From: an uncultured Clostridia bacterium
GTDB lineage: Bacteria > Bacillota > Clostridia > TANB77 > CAG-508
NCBI GenBank assembly: GCA_947594935.1
Contig: CANQEM010000009.1
Span: 1-56,602, forward strand
Direction: 5' to 3'
Length of the DNA: 56,602 nucleotides
A program made the translations under genes and the position numbers. Of this stretch, positions 31,470 to 41,040 are shown in pieces; the stretch's first letter is position 1; every line of letters starts with the position of its first letter. Under the pieces are notes generated by a model, which ran no database searches, was not told where the DNA came from, and worked only from the letters and a program-made list of their open reading frames with translations.

Positions 31470-33620
31470 ATGGGAAAAATCGTTTTATTGGATGAACTTA
31501 CAATAAATCAAATAGCAGCAGGTGAGGTAATTGAAAGACCAGCATCTGTAATAAAAGAAATGGTAGAAAACTCAATTGATGCAGGTAGCACTATTATCAC
31601 TGTTGAAATAAAAAATGGTGGAATTTCTTTCATTAAAGTAACAGATAATGGAAAAGGAATTGCACAAGATGATTTAGAAATAGCTTTTGAAAGACATGCA
31701 ACAAGTAAAATTCGCTCAGCACAGGACTTAGACACAATCACATCAATGGGCTTCCGTGGAGAGGCTTTGGCGAGCATTGCAGCAATTAGCAATGTAGAAT
31801 TGATTTCAAAAACTGAGGAACAAGAAACAGGCTATAAAATTGTTGTAGAAGCAGGTAATGTTTTAGAAAAAGAAGTAGCAGCATCACCTGTTGGAACTTC
31901 AATTACAGTTAAAAATCTATTTTTCAATACACCAGTAAGATATAAATTTTTAAAGAAAGATTATACAGAATCTGGATATATTGAAGATGTTATAACTCGA
32001 ATAGCTTTAATTCATCCAGAAATAGCGATAAGACTTATAAATGCAGGAAAAACAGTTATACAAACAAATGGTAATGGAGATTTAAAATCTGTTATTTATA
32101 GCATTTATGGAAAAAACGTTGCCGAAAACTGTATGCCAGTATCATATACATATGAAGACGTGCAAGTCGAAGGCGTTGTGGGAAAACCAGAAATAGCAAG
32201 GTCAAATAGGTCAAACCAACTATTTTTTGTAAATCAAAGATATATAAAAGACAAAACCTTATCATCTGCTTCTGAACAAGCATATAAAGGAATGATACCA
32301 TTAGGAAAATTTGGTTTTAGTATTTTAAATATAAAAATGGATCCATCAAAAGTTGATGTAAATGTTCATCCAGCAAAATTGGAAGTTAGATTTCAAGAAG
32401 AAAGCAAAATTTTCCAAGCAATTTTCCATGCAATAAAAGACACTTTATTGAAAAATGGGGACAATCAAGGACTATTTGGACTAAGAAAAACAGATGAACA
32501 AGAAATTGAACAATACACAGAACAAGAAAGCCAAATAAAAACAAATGTCCAAGAAGAAGTAGCAGAAATAAAAGAAGAAGTAGTTTTACCAGAAGAAAAT
32601 GCACTAGAAAAAGAAGATGTACCAGAAGAAAAAGCAGAACAAGAGCAACCTCAATTAGAACAAGAAAACGAAGAAAAAGAAGACATGGAAAAAACACAAG
32701 TTATGAGAATAGGCAATCAAAAAGAAAGTGAAAAGCTACAAAAACCAGCAGAGCCAACCATCTTCGAAAAAATAATGAAATTAAAAAATATTCCAAACAG
32801 ATTATATGACGTAAAAGCAGATGAAGAAGCAGAAAAGCCAGAACCAACAGAAGAACCTAAGACAGAAGAAAAACAAGAATATCAAGAAGAACCACAAAAT
32901 CAAGATTTTCATGAAATGTATGAAAAACTATTTGGAAAAACAAAAAAGGCGGAAGAACCAAAGACTGAACAACAAGAAAATAAAGGAATTGACATCATAA
33001 AAGAAAACATTTCTGTATTTGATGGTGACGAAGAACTAAAAAAACAACCATATAAAGTAATAGGAATTGCATTTAATACATATATCATAATAGAAATGAA
33101 CCATGATATATATATAATTGACCAACACGCTGCACATGAAAGAATTTTATATGAAAAAGTAAAGAAAAACTATTATGAAACAACAAACAAAGACTCACAA
33201 ATGTTACTTCTTCCAGATGTAATAACTTTAACACATAAAGAAATGGACATAGCAAAAGAGAATTTTGAAATGTTCAAACAAGCAGGTTTTGAATTAGAAG
33301 AATTTGGAGATAACACTATTAAATTAACAGGAGTACCAACAATTTGTATAGATTTAAACACAAAAGAACTATTCCTTGAAACATTAGATGAAATTAACAC
33401 AATAGCAAGAACTGCAAAACAAGAAAAAGAAGAAAAATTTATAGCAACTGTTGCATGCAAAGCAGCAGTAAAAGCAAATATGGCACTAACAACAGAAGAA
33501 ATTCAAAGTCTAATGGACAAACTATTAGAATTACCAAACCCATTTAGTTGCCCACATGGCAGACCAACAGCAATTCAAATGAGCCAATATGATATAGAAA
33601 GAAAATTTGCAAGGAAATAA
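31470..33620 (+). CDS. mutL: MutL, DNA mismatch-repair endonuclease
   Basis: This 716-residue protein has a GHKL ATPase N-terminus: NQIAAGEVIERPASVIKEMVENSIDAG, DNGKGI, FERHATSKI and GFRGEALASIAA. A transducer domain with VNVHPAKLEVRF follows. An acidic, low-complexity linker (about 350-510) joins the C-terminal domain, whose endonuclease metal motif DQHAAHERILYE is intact, with ACKAAVKANM and CPHGRPTAI completing the site. The intact motif fits organisms without MutH. mutS is not in the window. The ribosome site is CGGAGGAAG and the gene follows secF directly. Confidence 0.97.
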   Translation: MGKIVLLDELTINQIAAGEVIERPASVIKEMVENSIDAGSTIITVEIKNGGISFIKVTDNGKGIAQDDLEIAFERHATSKIRSAQDLDTITSMGFRGEALASIAAISNVELISKTEEQETGYKIVVEAGNVLEKEVAASPVGTSITVKNLFFNTPVRYKFLKKDYTESGYIEDVITRIALIHPEIAIRLINAGKTVIQTNGNGDLKSVIYSIYGKNVAENCMPVSYTYEDVQVEGVVGKPEIARSNRSNQLFFVNQRYIKDKTLSSASEQAYKGMIPLGKFGFSILNIKMDPSKVDVNVHPAKLEVRFQEESKIFQAIFHAIKDTLLKNGDNQGLFGLRKTDEQEIEQYTEQESQIKTNVQEEVAEIKEEVVLPEENALEKEDVPEEKAEQEQPQLEQENEEKEDMEKTQVMRIGNQKESEKLQKPAEPTIFEKIMKLKNIPNRLYDVKADEEAEKPEPTEEPKTEEKQEYQEEPQNQDFHEMYEKLFGKTKKAEEPKTEQQENKGIDIIKENISVFDGDEELKKQPYKVIGIAFNTYIIIEMNHDIYIIDQHAAHERILYEKVKKNYYETTNKDSQMLLLPDVITLTHKEMDIAKENFEMFKQAGFELEEFGDNTIKLTGVPTICIDLNTKELFLETLDEINTIARTAKQEKEEKFIATVACKAAVKANMALTTEEIQSLMDKLLELPNPFSCPHGRPTAIQMSQYDIERKFARK

Positions 33621-33636
33621 AGGAAGGATAGATAAA

Positions 33637-34062
33637 ATGCCAATCGTCATAATGACAATTACAATAACGTTTTTGGTTTTAATTACATGGACATATCGTA
33701 GCTTAGGAGAAATGGAAACAAAAAAGAAAATCTTATGGATAATTGTTGAACTCGCAATAATTTTAATTGCAACATATATTACTTATTCAATATCAAGAAA
33801 TGAAGTAGTTTATCCAAATGAAGAATCAAAAACATATATTCAAAATGTTCTAGTATTGCTATTTTCCGGAATAAACGGCTTATTCGTTATGCCTTTCGTA
33901 AGTAGAGGAGTAGAAGCCGCATATCAAGAAGACATGACAATAGACAAACTAATTAAAAGAATTATGCTAGGAATTGCAATTTTAGTTGTTTTACTATTCT
34001 TAGAATGTGGATATATGGCATCAACACAAAGCGGAATTCTTAGAGTTATGATGGCAAAATAA
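33637..34062 (+). CDS. Small multi-pass membrane protein
   Basis: This 141-residue protein of unknown function has three or four membrane segments (about 2-18, 27-47, 64-84, 108-126). No motif is recognised. It lies between mutL and miaA, so its operon membership is sure but its role is not. I start at the ATG after AAGGAAGGA; an in-frame start upstream would overlap the end of mutL. Confidence 0.6.
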   Translation: MPIVIMTITITFLVLITWTYRSLGEMETKKKILWIIVELAIILIATYITYSISRNEVVYPNEESKTYIQNVLVLLFSGINGLFVMPFVSRGVEAAYQEDMTIDKLIKRIMLGIAILVVLLFLECGYMASTQSGILRVMMAK

Positions 34063-34072
34063 GGAGAAAAAT

Positions 34073-34993
34073 ATGAAAAAAGAGGATGTTATTGTAATTT
34101 GCGGACCAACTGCATCTGGTAAAACCGGGTTATCAATTGAACTTGCAAAGCAAATAAATGGTGAAATTGTTTCAAGTGATTCAATGCAAATCTATAAAGA
34201 CATGGACATAGGTACAGCAAAACCAACAAAGGAAGAAATGCAGGGAATTAAACATTACTTAATAGATTGCGTTCCACCAACACAGAGATATAGTGTGGCA
34301 GATTATAAGAGAGAAGCAAAAAATGCAATTAGAGAGATTATAAAAAAAGGGAAAAAGCCAATTGTAGTTGGCGGAACAGGGCTATATATTGACAGCTTAA
34401 TTTATGAAATAGAATATCCGGAAATAGAATTTGATGAAAATTTGCGAGAACAATTAGAAAAGCGAGTAGAAATTGAAGGCTTAGAAAAAATATATGAAGA
34501 AGCCAAACAAATTGACCCACAAGCAATAGAAAAAATAAGCAAAACAGATAAAAAAAGAATTTTGCGCATTTTAGAAATCTATTATGGAACAGGCAAAACC
34601 AAAACAGAACAAGAAATAATGTCAAGGCAAAACGAACCAGAATTTAATTACCATGTATATGCCATTTCTTGGGATAGAGAAGAACTATATAACAGAATCA
34701 ACCTAAGAGTAAACATGATGATAGAACAAGGACTAATTGAAGAAGTAAAAAACATCCTAAAAAAATATAATGAATTTCCAACAGCCATGCAAGGGCTGGG
34801 ATATAAAGAAGTAGTAGAATATTTAGACGGAAAAACCACAAAAGAAGAAATGATTGAAAAAATTAAGCAAGAAACAAGAAGATATGCTAAAAGGCAATTA
34901 ACGTGGTTTAGAAAAAACAAAGAAACTATATGGCTGGATGCTAAAAACACAGTTCAAGAAAATATAGATACTATTTTAAAAAATATAAAATAG
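34073..34993 (+). CDS. miaA: MiaA, tRNA dimethylallyltransferase
   Basis: This 306-residue enzyme adds the isopentenyl group to A37 of tRNAs that read UNN codons. The P-loop is GPTASGKT (11-18). Then SSDSMQIYKDMDIGTAKPT, HYLIDCVPPTQRYSVADY, VVGGTGLYIDSLIY, and near the C-terminus MQGLGYKEVVEYLDG and RRYAKRQLTWFRKN. Length is typical. The mutL-(membrane protein)-miaA order is a common clostridial arrangement; hfq, often next, is not here. Confidence 0.96.
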   Translation: MKKEDVIVICGPTASGKTGLSIELAKQINGEIVSSDSMQIYKDMDIGTAKPTKEEMQGIKHYLIDCVPPTQRYSVADYKREAKNAIREIIKKGKKPIVVGGTGLYIDSLIYEIEYPEIEFDENLREQLEKRVEIEGLEKIYEEAKQIDPQAIEKISKTDKKRILRILEIYYGTGKTKTEQEIMSRQNEPEFNYHVYAISWDREELYNRINLRVNMMIEQGLIEEVKNILKKYNEFPTAMQGLGYKEVVEYLDGKTTKEEMIEKIKQETRRYAKRQLTWFRKNKETIWLDAKNTVQENIDTILKNIK

Positions 34994-35012
34994 ATAGGAG
35001 ATGATACAAAAG

Positions 35013-36269
35013 ATGCCAAAAGATAAGCCAAAAAACGATAGAAAAAAGCAAATTTCAAAAACTCTACTTTTTGCGCTAATCACAATAATTGTTGTGTATT
35101 TTTTGTATATCATTTTCCTATTAGTCAGAGAACCAACAGACATTTTTAGAGTAGAAGAAGGTAGGTTATATCTAGAAGAAACAAAAGTGGGCTACGTAAT
35201 CAGAGATGAAGTAGTTGTAAAAGGAAACAACTATAAAAACGGTATGGAGCAAATCAAGAGCGAAGGCGAAAAAGCTTCGAAAAATGAAATCATATTTAGA
35301 TATTATAGCAAAAATGAAGAAAGCTTAAAATCGCAAATATCAGAACTAGATGCAAAAATACAAGAAACTGTAAAAAGCCAAGAAGATTTATATTTACCAG
35401 ACATAAACTTAATTGAAAGACAAATTGATAAAGAAATCGAAAAATTAAATAAAGTAACAGACGTCTCAAAACTTACAGAATATGAAAAACAAATTACTCA
35501 ATTGATTGACAAAAAATCAAAAATTGTAGGAGAAAAAAGCCCATCTGGTTCATACTTAGAGCAATTAAATAATCAAAGAGCAGCCTTAGAAAAAGAACTA
35601 AACGAAGGCTCAGAAACAATCAAAGCACAAAAAAGTGGAATTGTATCATATAAAGTTGATGGCTTAGAAGATGTTTTAACACCTCAAAACTTTTCAGCAT
35701 TAAATAAAGAATATTTAGAAAACTTAAATTTAAAAACAGGTAAACTCATTGCAACAAGTGATGAATGTGGAAAAATCATAGACAATTTTGAAGCATATAT
35801 TGCAACAATTTCAGACAGCGAAGAAAGTAAAAAAGCAAAAGTAGGAGACAAAGTAAAAATTCGTTTATCAAATAACACAGAGATAAATGCAGAAATCACA
35901 TACACCGCACAAGAAAATGAAGAAGAAACTTTGCTAGTATTAAAAATAGATAAAGAAATTGAAGAACTTTTGAACTATCGAAAAATATCTTTTGACTTAA
36001 TCTGGTGGAGTTATAGTGGACTAAGAGTACCAAATCAATCAATAGTAGAAGAAAATGGACTTCATTATGTAATAAGAAATAGAGCAGGATATTTAAGCAA
36101 AATCTTAGTCAATGTTGAAGAACAAAACGAAAAATATGCAATTATAAGTAACTATACATCAGATGAATTAAAAGAACTAGGATATACTAGTGAACAGATT
36201 ACAAACATGAGAAACATTAGTATTTATGATGAAATAGTACTTAAACCAGATCTGTCGAAAGTAAAATAA
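35013..36269 (+). CDS. HlyD-family-like membrane fusion protein
   Basis: This 418-residue protein has one N-terminal membrane segment (about 16-36), an extracytoplasmic barrel part (VGYVIRDEVVV, about 60), a central coiled coil (about 95-195) and a C-terminal part with KAQKSGIVSYKVDGLED and AKVGDKVKIRLSNN, the lipoyl/beta-barrel pattern of HlyD/MFP adaptors. No ABC or MFS partner is adjacent. This kind of protein is a frequent neighbour of sepF in Clostridia, where it is linked to envelope or division processes. I start at the second ATG because AGGAG sits right against the first. Confidence 0.68.
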   Translation: MPKDKPKNDRKKQISKTLLFALITIIVVYFLYIIFLLVREPTDIFRVEEGRLYLEETKVGYVIRDEVVVKGNNYKNGMEQIKSEGEKASKNEIIFRYYSKNEESLKSQISELDAKIQETVKSQEDLYLPDINLIERQIDKEIEKLNKVTDVSKLTEYEKQITQLIDKKSKIVGEKSPSGSYLEQLNNQRAALEKELNEGSETIKAQKSGIVSYKVDGLEDVLTPQNFSALNKEYLENLNLKTGKLIATSDECGKIIDNFEAYIATISDSEESKKAKVGDKVKIRLSNNTEINAEITYTAQENEEETLLVLKIDKEIEELLNYRKISFDLIWWSYSGLRVPNQSIVEENGLHYVIRNRAGYLSKILVNVEEQNEKYAIISNYTSDELKELGYTSEQITNMRNISIYDEIVLKPDLSKVK

Positions 36270-36322
36270 TATTACAATAATATTACAAAAATATTAAAAA
36301 AGTATAACATTTGAAAAAAGTA

Positions 36323-36351
36323 TTGACATTTTTTAAAAAAAATTAGATACT
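36323..36351 (+). promoter_or_regulatory. Promoter of sepF
   Basis: TTGACA and GATACT are separated by 17 bases, followed by an AGGAGG ribosome site 15 bases before the ATG region. The 100 bases before it are very AT-rich and hold no gene. Confidence 0.5.
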
Positions 36352-36392
36352 TATATCAAATAATACGAAGGAAATTTTTAGGAGGTTTTTTT

Positions 36393-36878
36393 ATGTCAGC
36401 GTTAATGAACAAAGTTTGGGATTTTTTTGGAATGGACTCAGCAGAGCCAGAAGAGGAAGAATTTGATGAGGAGAACGTATATGGTTACCAAGAGGAACCA
36501 GAGGAAGAAGAAGTTGTAGAAGATAAAAAATTATTTGGTAGAAAAGGTAAAGTTGTTAGTATGCCACAAGCAGGTCAATCTGTAAAAATGGTTATTTCAC
36601 AACCAACAACTTTTGAACAATCAGATGAAATATGTGCATTTCTAAAAGAAAGAAAATCTGTAATTGTTAATTTAGAATATGTAAATAAAGACATTGCAAG
36701 AAGAATTGTAGACTTTATTAGTGGTGGAGTTTATGCCTTAGATGGATATATTCAAAAAATATCAAACTCTATCTTTTTAGTGGCACCATCAAACTATGAA
36801 ATTACAAATGAAATGGCAAGAGAAGAAATGAGAAGTAAACTTTCTGTTTCTTGGTTAAAAAACAATAATATCAATTAG
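36393..36878 (+). CDS. sepF: SepF, cell division protein
   Basis: This 161-residue protein anchors FtsZ filaments to the membrane and forms rings. The amphipathic N-terminal helix (MSALMNKVWDFFGM) binds lipid, an acidic linker follows (about 18-48), and the DUF552 domain (about 60-150) has VISQPTTFEQSDEICAFLKERKSVIVNLEYV, RRIVDFISGGVYALDG and FLVAPSNYEIT. The gene lies just before divIVA, as in most Firmicutes, though ylmG and ylmH are missing between them. Confidence 0.95.
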   Translation: MSALMNKVWDFFGMDSAEPEEEEFDEENVYGYQEEPEEEEVVEDKKLFGRKGKVVSMPQAGQSVKMVISQPTTFEQSDEICAFLKERKSVIVNLEYVNKDIARRIVDFISGGVYALDGYIQKISNSIFLVAPSNYEITNEMAREEMRSKLSVSWLKNNNIN

Positions 36879-36896
36879 TCATGTAGGAGGATAAAA

Positions 36897-37361
36897 ATGA
36901 TAACACCCTTAGACCTTGAAAATAAAAAATTTTCAAAACAAATGATGAATGGATATAGTGTAGAAGAAGTCGATGACTTTTTAGACGACTTAACCGTAGA
37001 ATACACAAAGAATTACAAAGAAGTAACCGAACTACGTGCAAAAGTAGAAGAACTAAACAAAAGCTTAGTACAATACAAAAGCATGGAAGACACTTTGCAA
37101 AACACACTTGTTGTTGCACAAACAACAGCAGAAGAACTAAAAAATGTTGCAAAGAAAAAAGCAGACCAAATGATTGAAGAAGCCAAAGGCAATGTAAAAA
37201 AACAAGTTGATGAATTAGATACCCAAATAATGTTAAAACAAAAAGAATTCGATGATTTAAAAAGACAATTTGATATATATAGAAGAAAAATGGAATCACT
37301 AATAGTTTCACAAGGTGAATTATTGAAAGAGATAAATAAAAACGAAGACGAAGAATTATAA
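36897..37361 (+). CDS. divIVA: DivIVA, curvature-sensing division protein
   Basis: This 154-residue coiled-coil protein starts ITPLDLENKKFSKQMM(N)GYSVEEVDDFLDDL, the conserved membrane-binding N-terminus, with coiled coil after about residue 40. DivIVA sits at poles and septa and organises Min or chromosome-anchor partners; here a MinD/MinE type Min system is encoded in the same window. The ATG has an AGGAGGAT site. A terminator follows. Confidence 0.93.
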   Translation: MITPLDLENKKFSKQMMNGYSVEEVDDFLDDLTVEYTKNYKEVTELRAKVEELNKSLVQYKSMEDTLQNTLVVAQTTAEELKNVAKKKADQMIEEAKGNVKKQVDELDTQIMLKQKEFDDLKRQFDIYRRKMESLIVSQGELLKEINKNEDEEL

Positions 37362-37373
37362 ACAAAGGAAAAA

Positions 37374-37410
37374 AACAGTTGAAATTTTATATTTTGACTG
37401 CTTTTTTGTT
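37374..37410 (+). terminator. Terminator after divIVA
   Basis: CAGTTGAAAT and ATTTTGACTG form a 10-bp stem (two G-U pairs), followed by CTTTTTT. Confidence 0.65.
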
Positions 37411-37469
37411 GCAATAGAGGAAAAATATTACAAAACTGTTAAATGTATATTACATTTCCGTGAATTCTA

Positions 37470-37497
37470 TTGACTTTATGCGAAAATACGATAAAAT
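37470..37497 (+). promoter_or_regulatory. Promoter of rsmD
   Basis: TTGACT and TAAAAT are separated by 16 bases, 21 bases upstream of the start codon. Confidence 0.5.
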
Positions 37498-37518
37498 AAT
37501 AACATAGGAGTAGTGGCT

Positions 37519-38070
37519 ATGCGAATTATTGCAGGTAAAGCAAGGGGAACAAAAATAAATACACAAGAAGGCTTAGAAACAAGGCCAACACTTGATAGAG
37601 TCAGAGAAGCTTTATTTAGTAGTATACAGAACGAAGTTATTGATAGTATTTTTCTTGATTTATTTTCTGGGAGCGGAGCAGTTGGGCTTGAAGCAGCAAG
37701 CAGAGGAGCAGAAAAAGTTATACTATGTGATAAATCACATAAAGCAGCAGAAATCATCAAGAAAAATATTGAAAAAACACATTTAGGCGATAAAATCAAC
37801 TTATATGAAAGTGACTACGAAAAATGTATAAAATCACTAGATGAAGCACCAGACATTATCTACCTTGACCCGCCTTATAAAACAGAATATGCTTTAAATG
37901 CAATCAAACTTTTATTAGAAAAAAAACTAGTAAAAGCTGAAACACTTATCATAGTTGAAACAGATAATATAGAAATAATAGATTCTCTACGAAATTTAGA
38001 AAAACTACAAATAGAAAAAACAAGAAAATATGGAAGGGCAAATTTAATTTTTTTAAGAAAGATTGCTTAA
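37519..38070 (+). CDS. rsmD: RsmD, 16S rRNA (guanine966-N2)-methyltransferase
   Basis: This 183-residue enzyme methylates G966 of 16S rRNA. The start is MRIIAGKARGTKI, then RPTLDRVREALF, the SAM motif LDLFSGSGAVGLEAASRGA, and the amino-methyltransferase motif DPPY (117-120). I chose the ATG eight bases after TAGGAG rather than a GTG two codons upstream. In many Firmicutes coaD follows; here an ATPase-like coiled-coil protein follows instead. Confidence 0.94.
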   Translation: MRIIAGKARGTKINTQEGLETRPTLDRVREALFSSIQNEVIDSIFLDLFSGSGAVGLEAASRGAEKVILCDKSHKAAEIIKKNIEKTHLGDKINLYESDYEKCIKSLDEAPDIIYLDPPYKTEYALNAIKLLLEKKLVKAETLIIVETDNIEIIDSLRNLEKLQIEKTRKYGRANLIFLRKIA

Positions 38071-38090
38071 ATTTGGAAAGGGGTAAAAAC

Positions 38091-38594
38091 ATGGAAATTT
38101 TTACACTATTAGATTCTTTGGAAGATTTATTAGAAAATGGCAGAAACTTACCATTTTCAGCAAAAACAATTGTAGACAAAGAAGAATTATTAGATTTAAT
38201 TAAGGAAATTCGTATCAAACTTCCAGACGAGCTAAAACAAGCAAAATGGGTTAAAGAAGAAAGAGAAAGAATTTTAGTTGAAGCTCAAAAAGAAGCTGAT
38301 GATATTGTTAAGGAAGCAGAAAACAGAATTATTGCAATGATTGACGAACATGAAATCACTAAAAAAGCTTATGACCAAAAAGCTGAAATTATTGAAACAG
38401 CAAACGAAATGTCTCGCGAAATCACAAAAGGCACAAAAGAATATGCTGACAACTTACTTGGAGATACAGAATCTGTTTTAACAAATACATTAGCAAAATT
38501 GGAAGAAAATATGAGTCAAGCCCTTAATTTAATGCAGCTTTCTATGGAAGAGAACATTAAAACAATACAAAATAGTAGAAAAGAGTTGAAATAG
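38091..38594 (+). CDS. Coiled-coil protein, ATP-synthase-H-subunit-like
   Basis: This 167-residue protein is almost wholly helical: EEREREILV-type, [40 protein letters not shown] forms a long coiled coil (about 55-135). Such proteins are often labelled ATPase or V-type ATPase subunit H in Clostridia and resemble DivIVA tails; no function is proven. I use the ATG after GGAAAGGGG, since the frame upstream of it is not supported. Position after rsmD is conserved in related genomes. Confidence 0.6.
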   Translation: MEIFTLLDSLEDLLENGRNLPFSAKTIVDKEELLDLIKEIRIKLPDELKQAKWVKEERERILVEAQKEADDIVKEAENRIIAMIDEHEITKKAYDQKAEIIETANEMSREITKGTKEYADNLLGDTESVLTNTLAKLEENMSQALNLMQLSMEENIKTIQNSRKELK

Positions 38595-38596
38595 AG

Positions 38597-41014
38597 ATGG
38601 CGAAAAAAAGAACATATAATCGAAAAAACAGCGGAAAAAGGACAGCAAAAAGAACAGCTAAAAAACAAGCAACAAGACTAGATATGGCAATTGTTATCTT
38701 GTTTATTTTAAGTATTCTTTCTGCTGTTTTAATATATACGAAATCAGGTATAGTTGGAGTAAAACTAACAGAAATATTAGGAGGAATAGTTGGAATTATC
38801 CGTTATGTAATTCCAGTAGGTATTTTTGCACTTGCAATAAAAATTGCATGTGAAGATAGCTATGAACTCACATACAAATTAGCACAATATGTAATCTTTC
38901 TAGTTACAATAGCCACACTAATGGCAACATTTCAAATTTCTGGTGGAGATTTAATTCCAACAAAAGAAATAACAGAAACAGTAAAAGACGCGTATAGCAT
39001 TGGAACCACCGGTGTAGGTGGTGGAGCTGTTGGGGCAGCTATTGCTGTACCACTTGTAAAACTACTTGGAACTTTTGGAACAATTATTTTAAGCTTAGGT
39101 GTTGCAATATTACTAGCAGTATTCATGTTTGGAATTAGCATGAAAGACATCATCCAATCAACAGTAGAAAAATCAAGAGATAGAAAAGAAGAACGTAAGC
39201 AAATAAGATATGAAGCAAGGCAACAACAAAGAGCAGAACAAGCACAAAACAAGCAACTAACAAAACAAATAGAACAAGAAGCAATGGGAGACCAGATAAA
39301 AATCAACTTCGGTGGAAGAATTGTAGAAGAAAATACAAATAATAACTTGAAAAAATATGACCATAAAGATGATGACTTAGAGCCATTAGTGCCACAACAA
39401 CAAGCTCAAACACCAGAAATAGTTGAAGTACAACCAGAAGTAACTGAAAATAATTTATTTAAACAAGAAGAAGAACAAAAAGAAGATAAAACAAAACAAG
39501 TATTACAACTAGAACACGCAGTAATTGTAGAAGACGAGAACTATGAATATCCATCAGTTGAACTATTGGCAAAACCAAAACAAAAAACACTAAAAGGTGG
39601 AGCAAAAGCATTAACAGATACAGCAGCAAAATTACAAAAAACCCTATACAGCTTTGGAGTTTCAGCAAAAGTAGAGCATGTTTCAGTAGGACCTGCAATA
39701 ACACGTTATGAATTAAAACCAGCAGAGGGGGTTAGGGTTAGCAAAATTGCTAATCTAGCAGATGATATAGCATTAAACTTAGCAGCAGAAACAATTCGTA
39801 TTGAAGCCCCAATCCCTGGAAAACAAGCAGTTGGAATTGAAGTGCCAAACAAAGAAAAACAAGCAGTTAATTTAAGAGAAGTTATTGAAAGCGATGAGTT
39901 CCAAGATAGTGAATCAAAGCTAACAGTAGCACTAGGTAGAGATGTTGCAGGTAGCATACAATTAGCAGATATTGCAAAAATGCCTCACGTTTTGATTGCT
40001 GGTTCAACAGGTTCTGGAAAGAGTGTATGTATCAACACAATCATAACAAGTATAATATACAAGAGCAAACCAAGTGAAGTAAAACTTGTTATGGTAGACC
40101 CAAAAGTTGTAGAACTTTCAGTGTATAACGGAATTCCACACCTACTTATACCAGTAGTTACAGACCCTAAAAAAGCTGCTGGTGCATTAGCATGGGCAGT
40201 CCAAGAAATGGATAACAGATATAATCTATTTGCTGAAAAAGGAGTAAGAGATTTAAAAGGATATAACAAAGCAATAGAAAAAGATGAAGGTGCAGGAAAA
40301 CTCCCACAAATAGTTATAATTGTAGACGAGCTTGCAGATTTAATGATGGTAGCAGCAAAAGATGTAGAAGAATCAATATGCCGTTTAGCACAAAAAGCAA
40401 GAGCAGCTGGTATGCACTTAGTAATTGCAACACAAAGACCATCAGTAGATGTTATCACAGGTCTAATCAAAGCAAATGTGCCATCAAGAATAGCCTTTGC
40501 AGTATCTTCACAAGTAGATTCTAGAACAATCTTAGACAGCGTTGGAGCAGAAAAATTACTAGGAAAAGGAGATATGCTATTCTTCCCATCAGGAGCTCCA
40601 AAACCAGTCAGAGTTCAAGGAGCATTTGTATCAGATGAAGAAGTAGAGAATATAGTAGAATTTGTTAAACAAAATGGAACAGCAACATATAGTGAAGCTA
40701 TCTTAGCAAGCATAGAAAACACAGATAAGCCAGATAAAGAAATTGCAGAAACAGCTGACGAGGACGATGGAACAGACGATTTACTTATGGATGCAATACA
40801 AACAGTTGTAGAAACTGGACAAGCATCAACATCATTTATCCAAAGAAGATTTAAAGTAGGATATGCAAGAGCAGGAAGAATTATAGATCAAATGGAAGAA
40901 AGAGGAGTAATTTCAGGTTACGAAAGAAACAAACCAAGAGAAGTTTTAATGACACTAGAAAAATTAGCAGAACTAAAAACGGGAACAAATGACGTTAAAG
41001 AACAAAAGGCATAA
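38597..41014 (+). CDS. ftsK: FtsK/SpoIIIE-family DNA translocase
   Basis: This 805-residue protein pumps chromosomes through a closing septum, in division or into the forespore. Four membrane segments occupy about 30-190, followed by a Glu/Gln-rich linker (about 190-330). The motor has Walker A GSTGSGKS (469-476), [20 protein letters not shown], Walker [14 protein letters not shown], and [37 protein letters not shown]. The C-terminal gamma domain (about 725-795) with [19 protein letters not shown] and MEERGVI reads oriented sequence in DNA. Whether it acts as SpoIIIE or as FtsK cannot be told from sequence. Starts two bases after the previous gene's stop. Confidence 0.94.
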   Translation: MAKKRTYNRKNSGKRTAKRTAKKQATRLDMAIVILFILSILSAVLIYTKSGIVGVKLTEILGGIVGIIRYVIPVGIFALAIKIACEDSYELTYKLAQYVIFLVTIATLMATFQISGGDLIPTKEITETVKDAYSIGTTGVGGGAVGAAIAVPLVKLLGTFGTIILSLGVAILLAVFMFGISMKDIIQSTVEKSRDRKEERKQIRYEARQQQRAEQAQNKQLTKQIEQEAMGDQIKINFGGRIVEENTNNNLKKYDHKDDDLEPLVPQQQAQTPEIVEVQPEVTENNLFKQEEEQKEDKTKQVLQLEHAVIVEDENYEYPSVELLAKPKQKTLKGGAKALTDTAAKLQKTLYSFGVSAKVEHVSVGPAITRYELKPAEGVRVSKIANLADDIALNLAAETIRIEAPIPGKQAVGIEVPNKEKQAVNLREVIESDEFQDSESKLTVALGRDVAGSIQLADIAKMPHVLIAGSTGSGKSVCINTIITSIIYKSKPSEVKLVMVDPKVVELSVYNGIPHLLIPVVTDPKKAAGALAWAVQEMDNRYNLFAEKGVRDLKGYNKAIEKDEGAGKLPQIVIIVDELADLMMVAAKDVEESICRLAQKARAAGMHLVIATQRPSVDVITGLIKANVPSRIAFAVSSQVDSRTILDSVGAEKLLGKGDMLFFPSGAPKPVRVQGAFVSDEEVENIVEFVKQNGTATYSEAILASIENTDKPDKEIAETADEDDGTDDLLMDAIQTVVETGQASTSFIQRRFKVGYARAGRIIDQMEERGVISGYERNKPREVLMTLEKLAELKTGTNDVKEQKA

Positions 41015-41040
41015 AAACCAAAAAATAACAGGAGATAAAA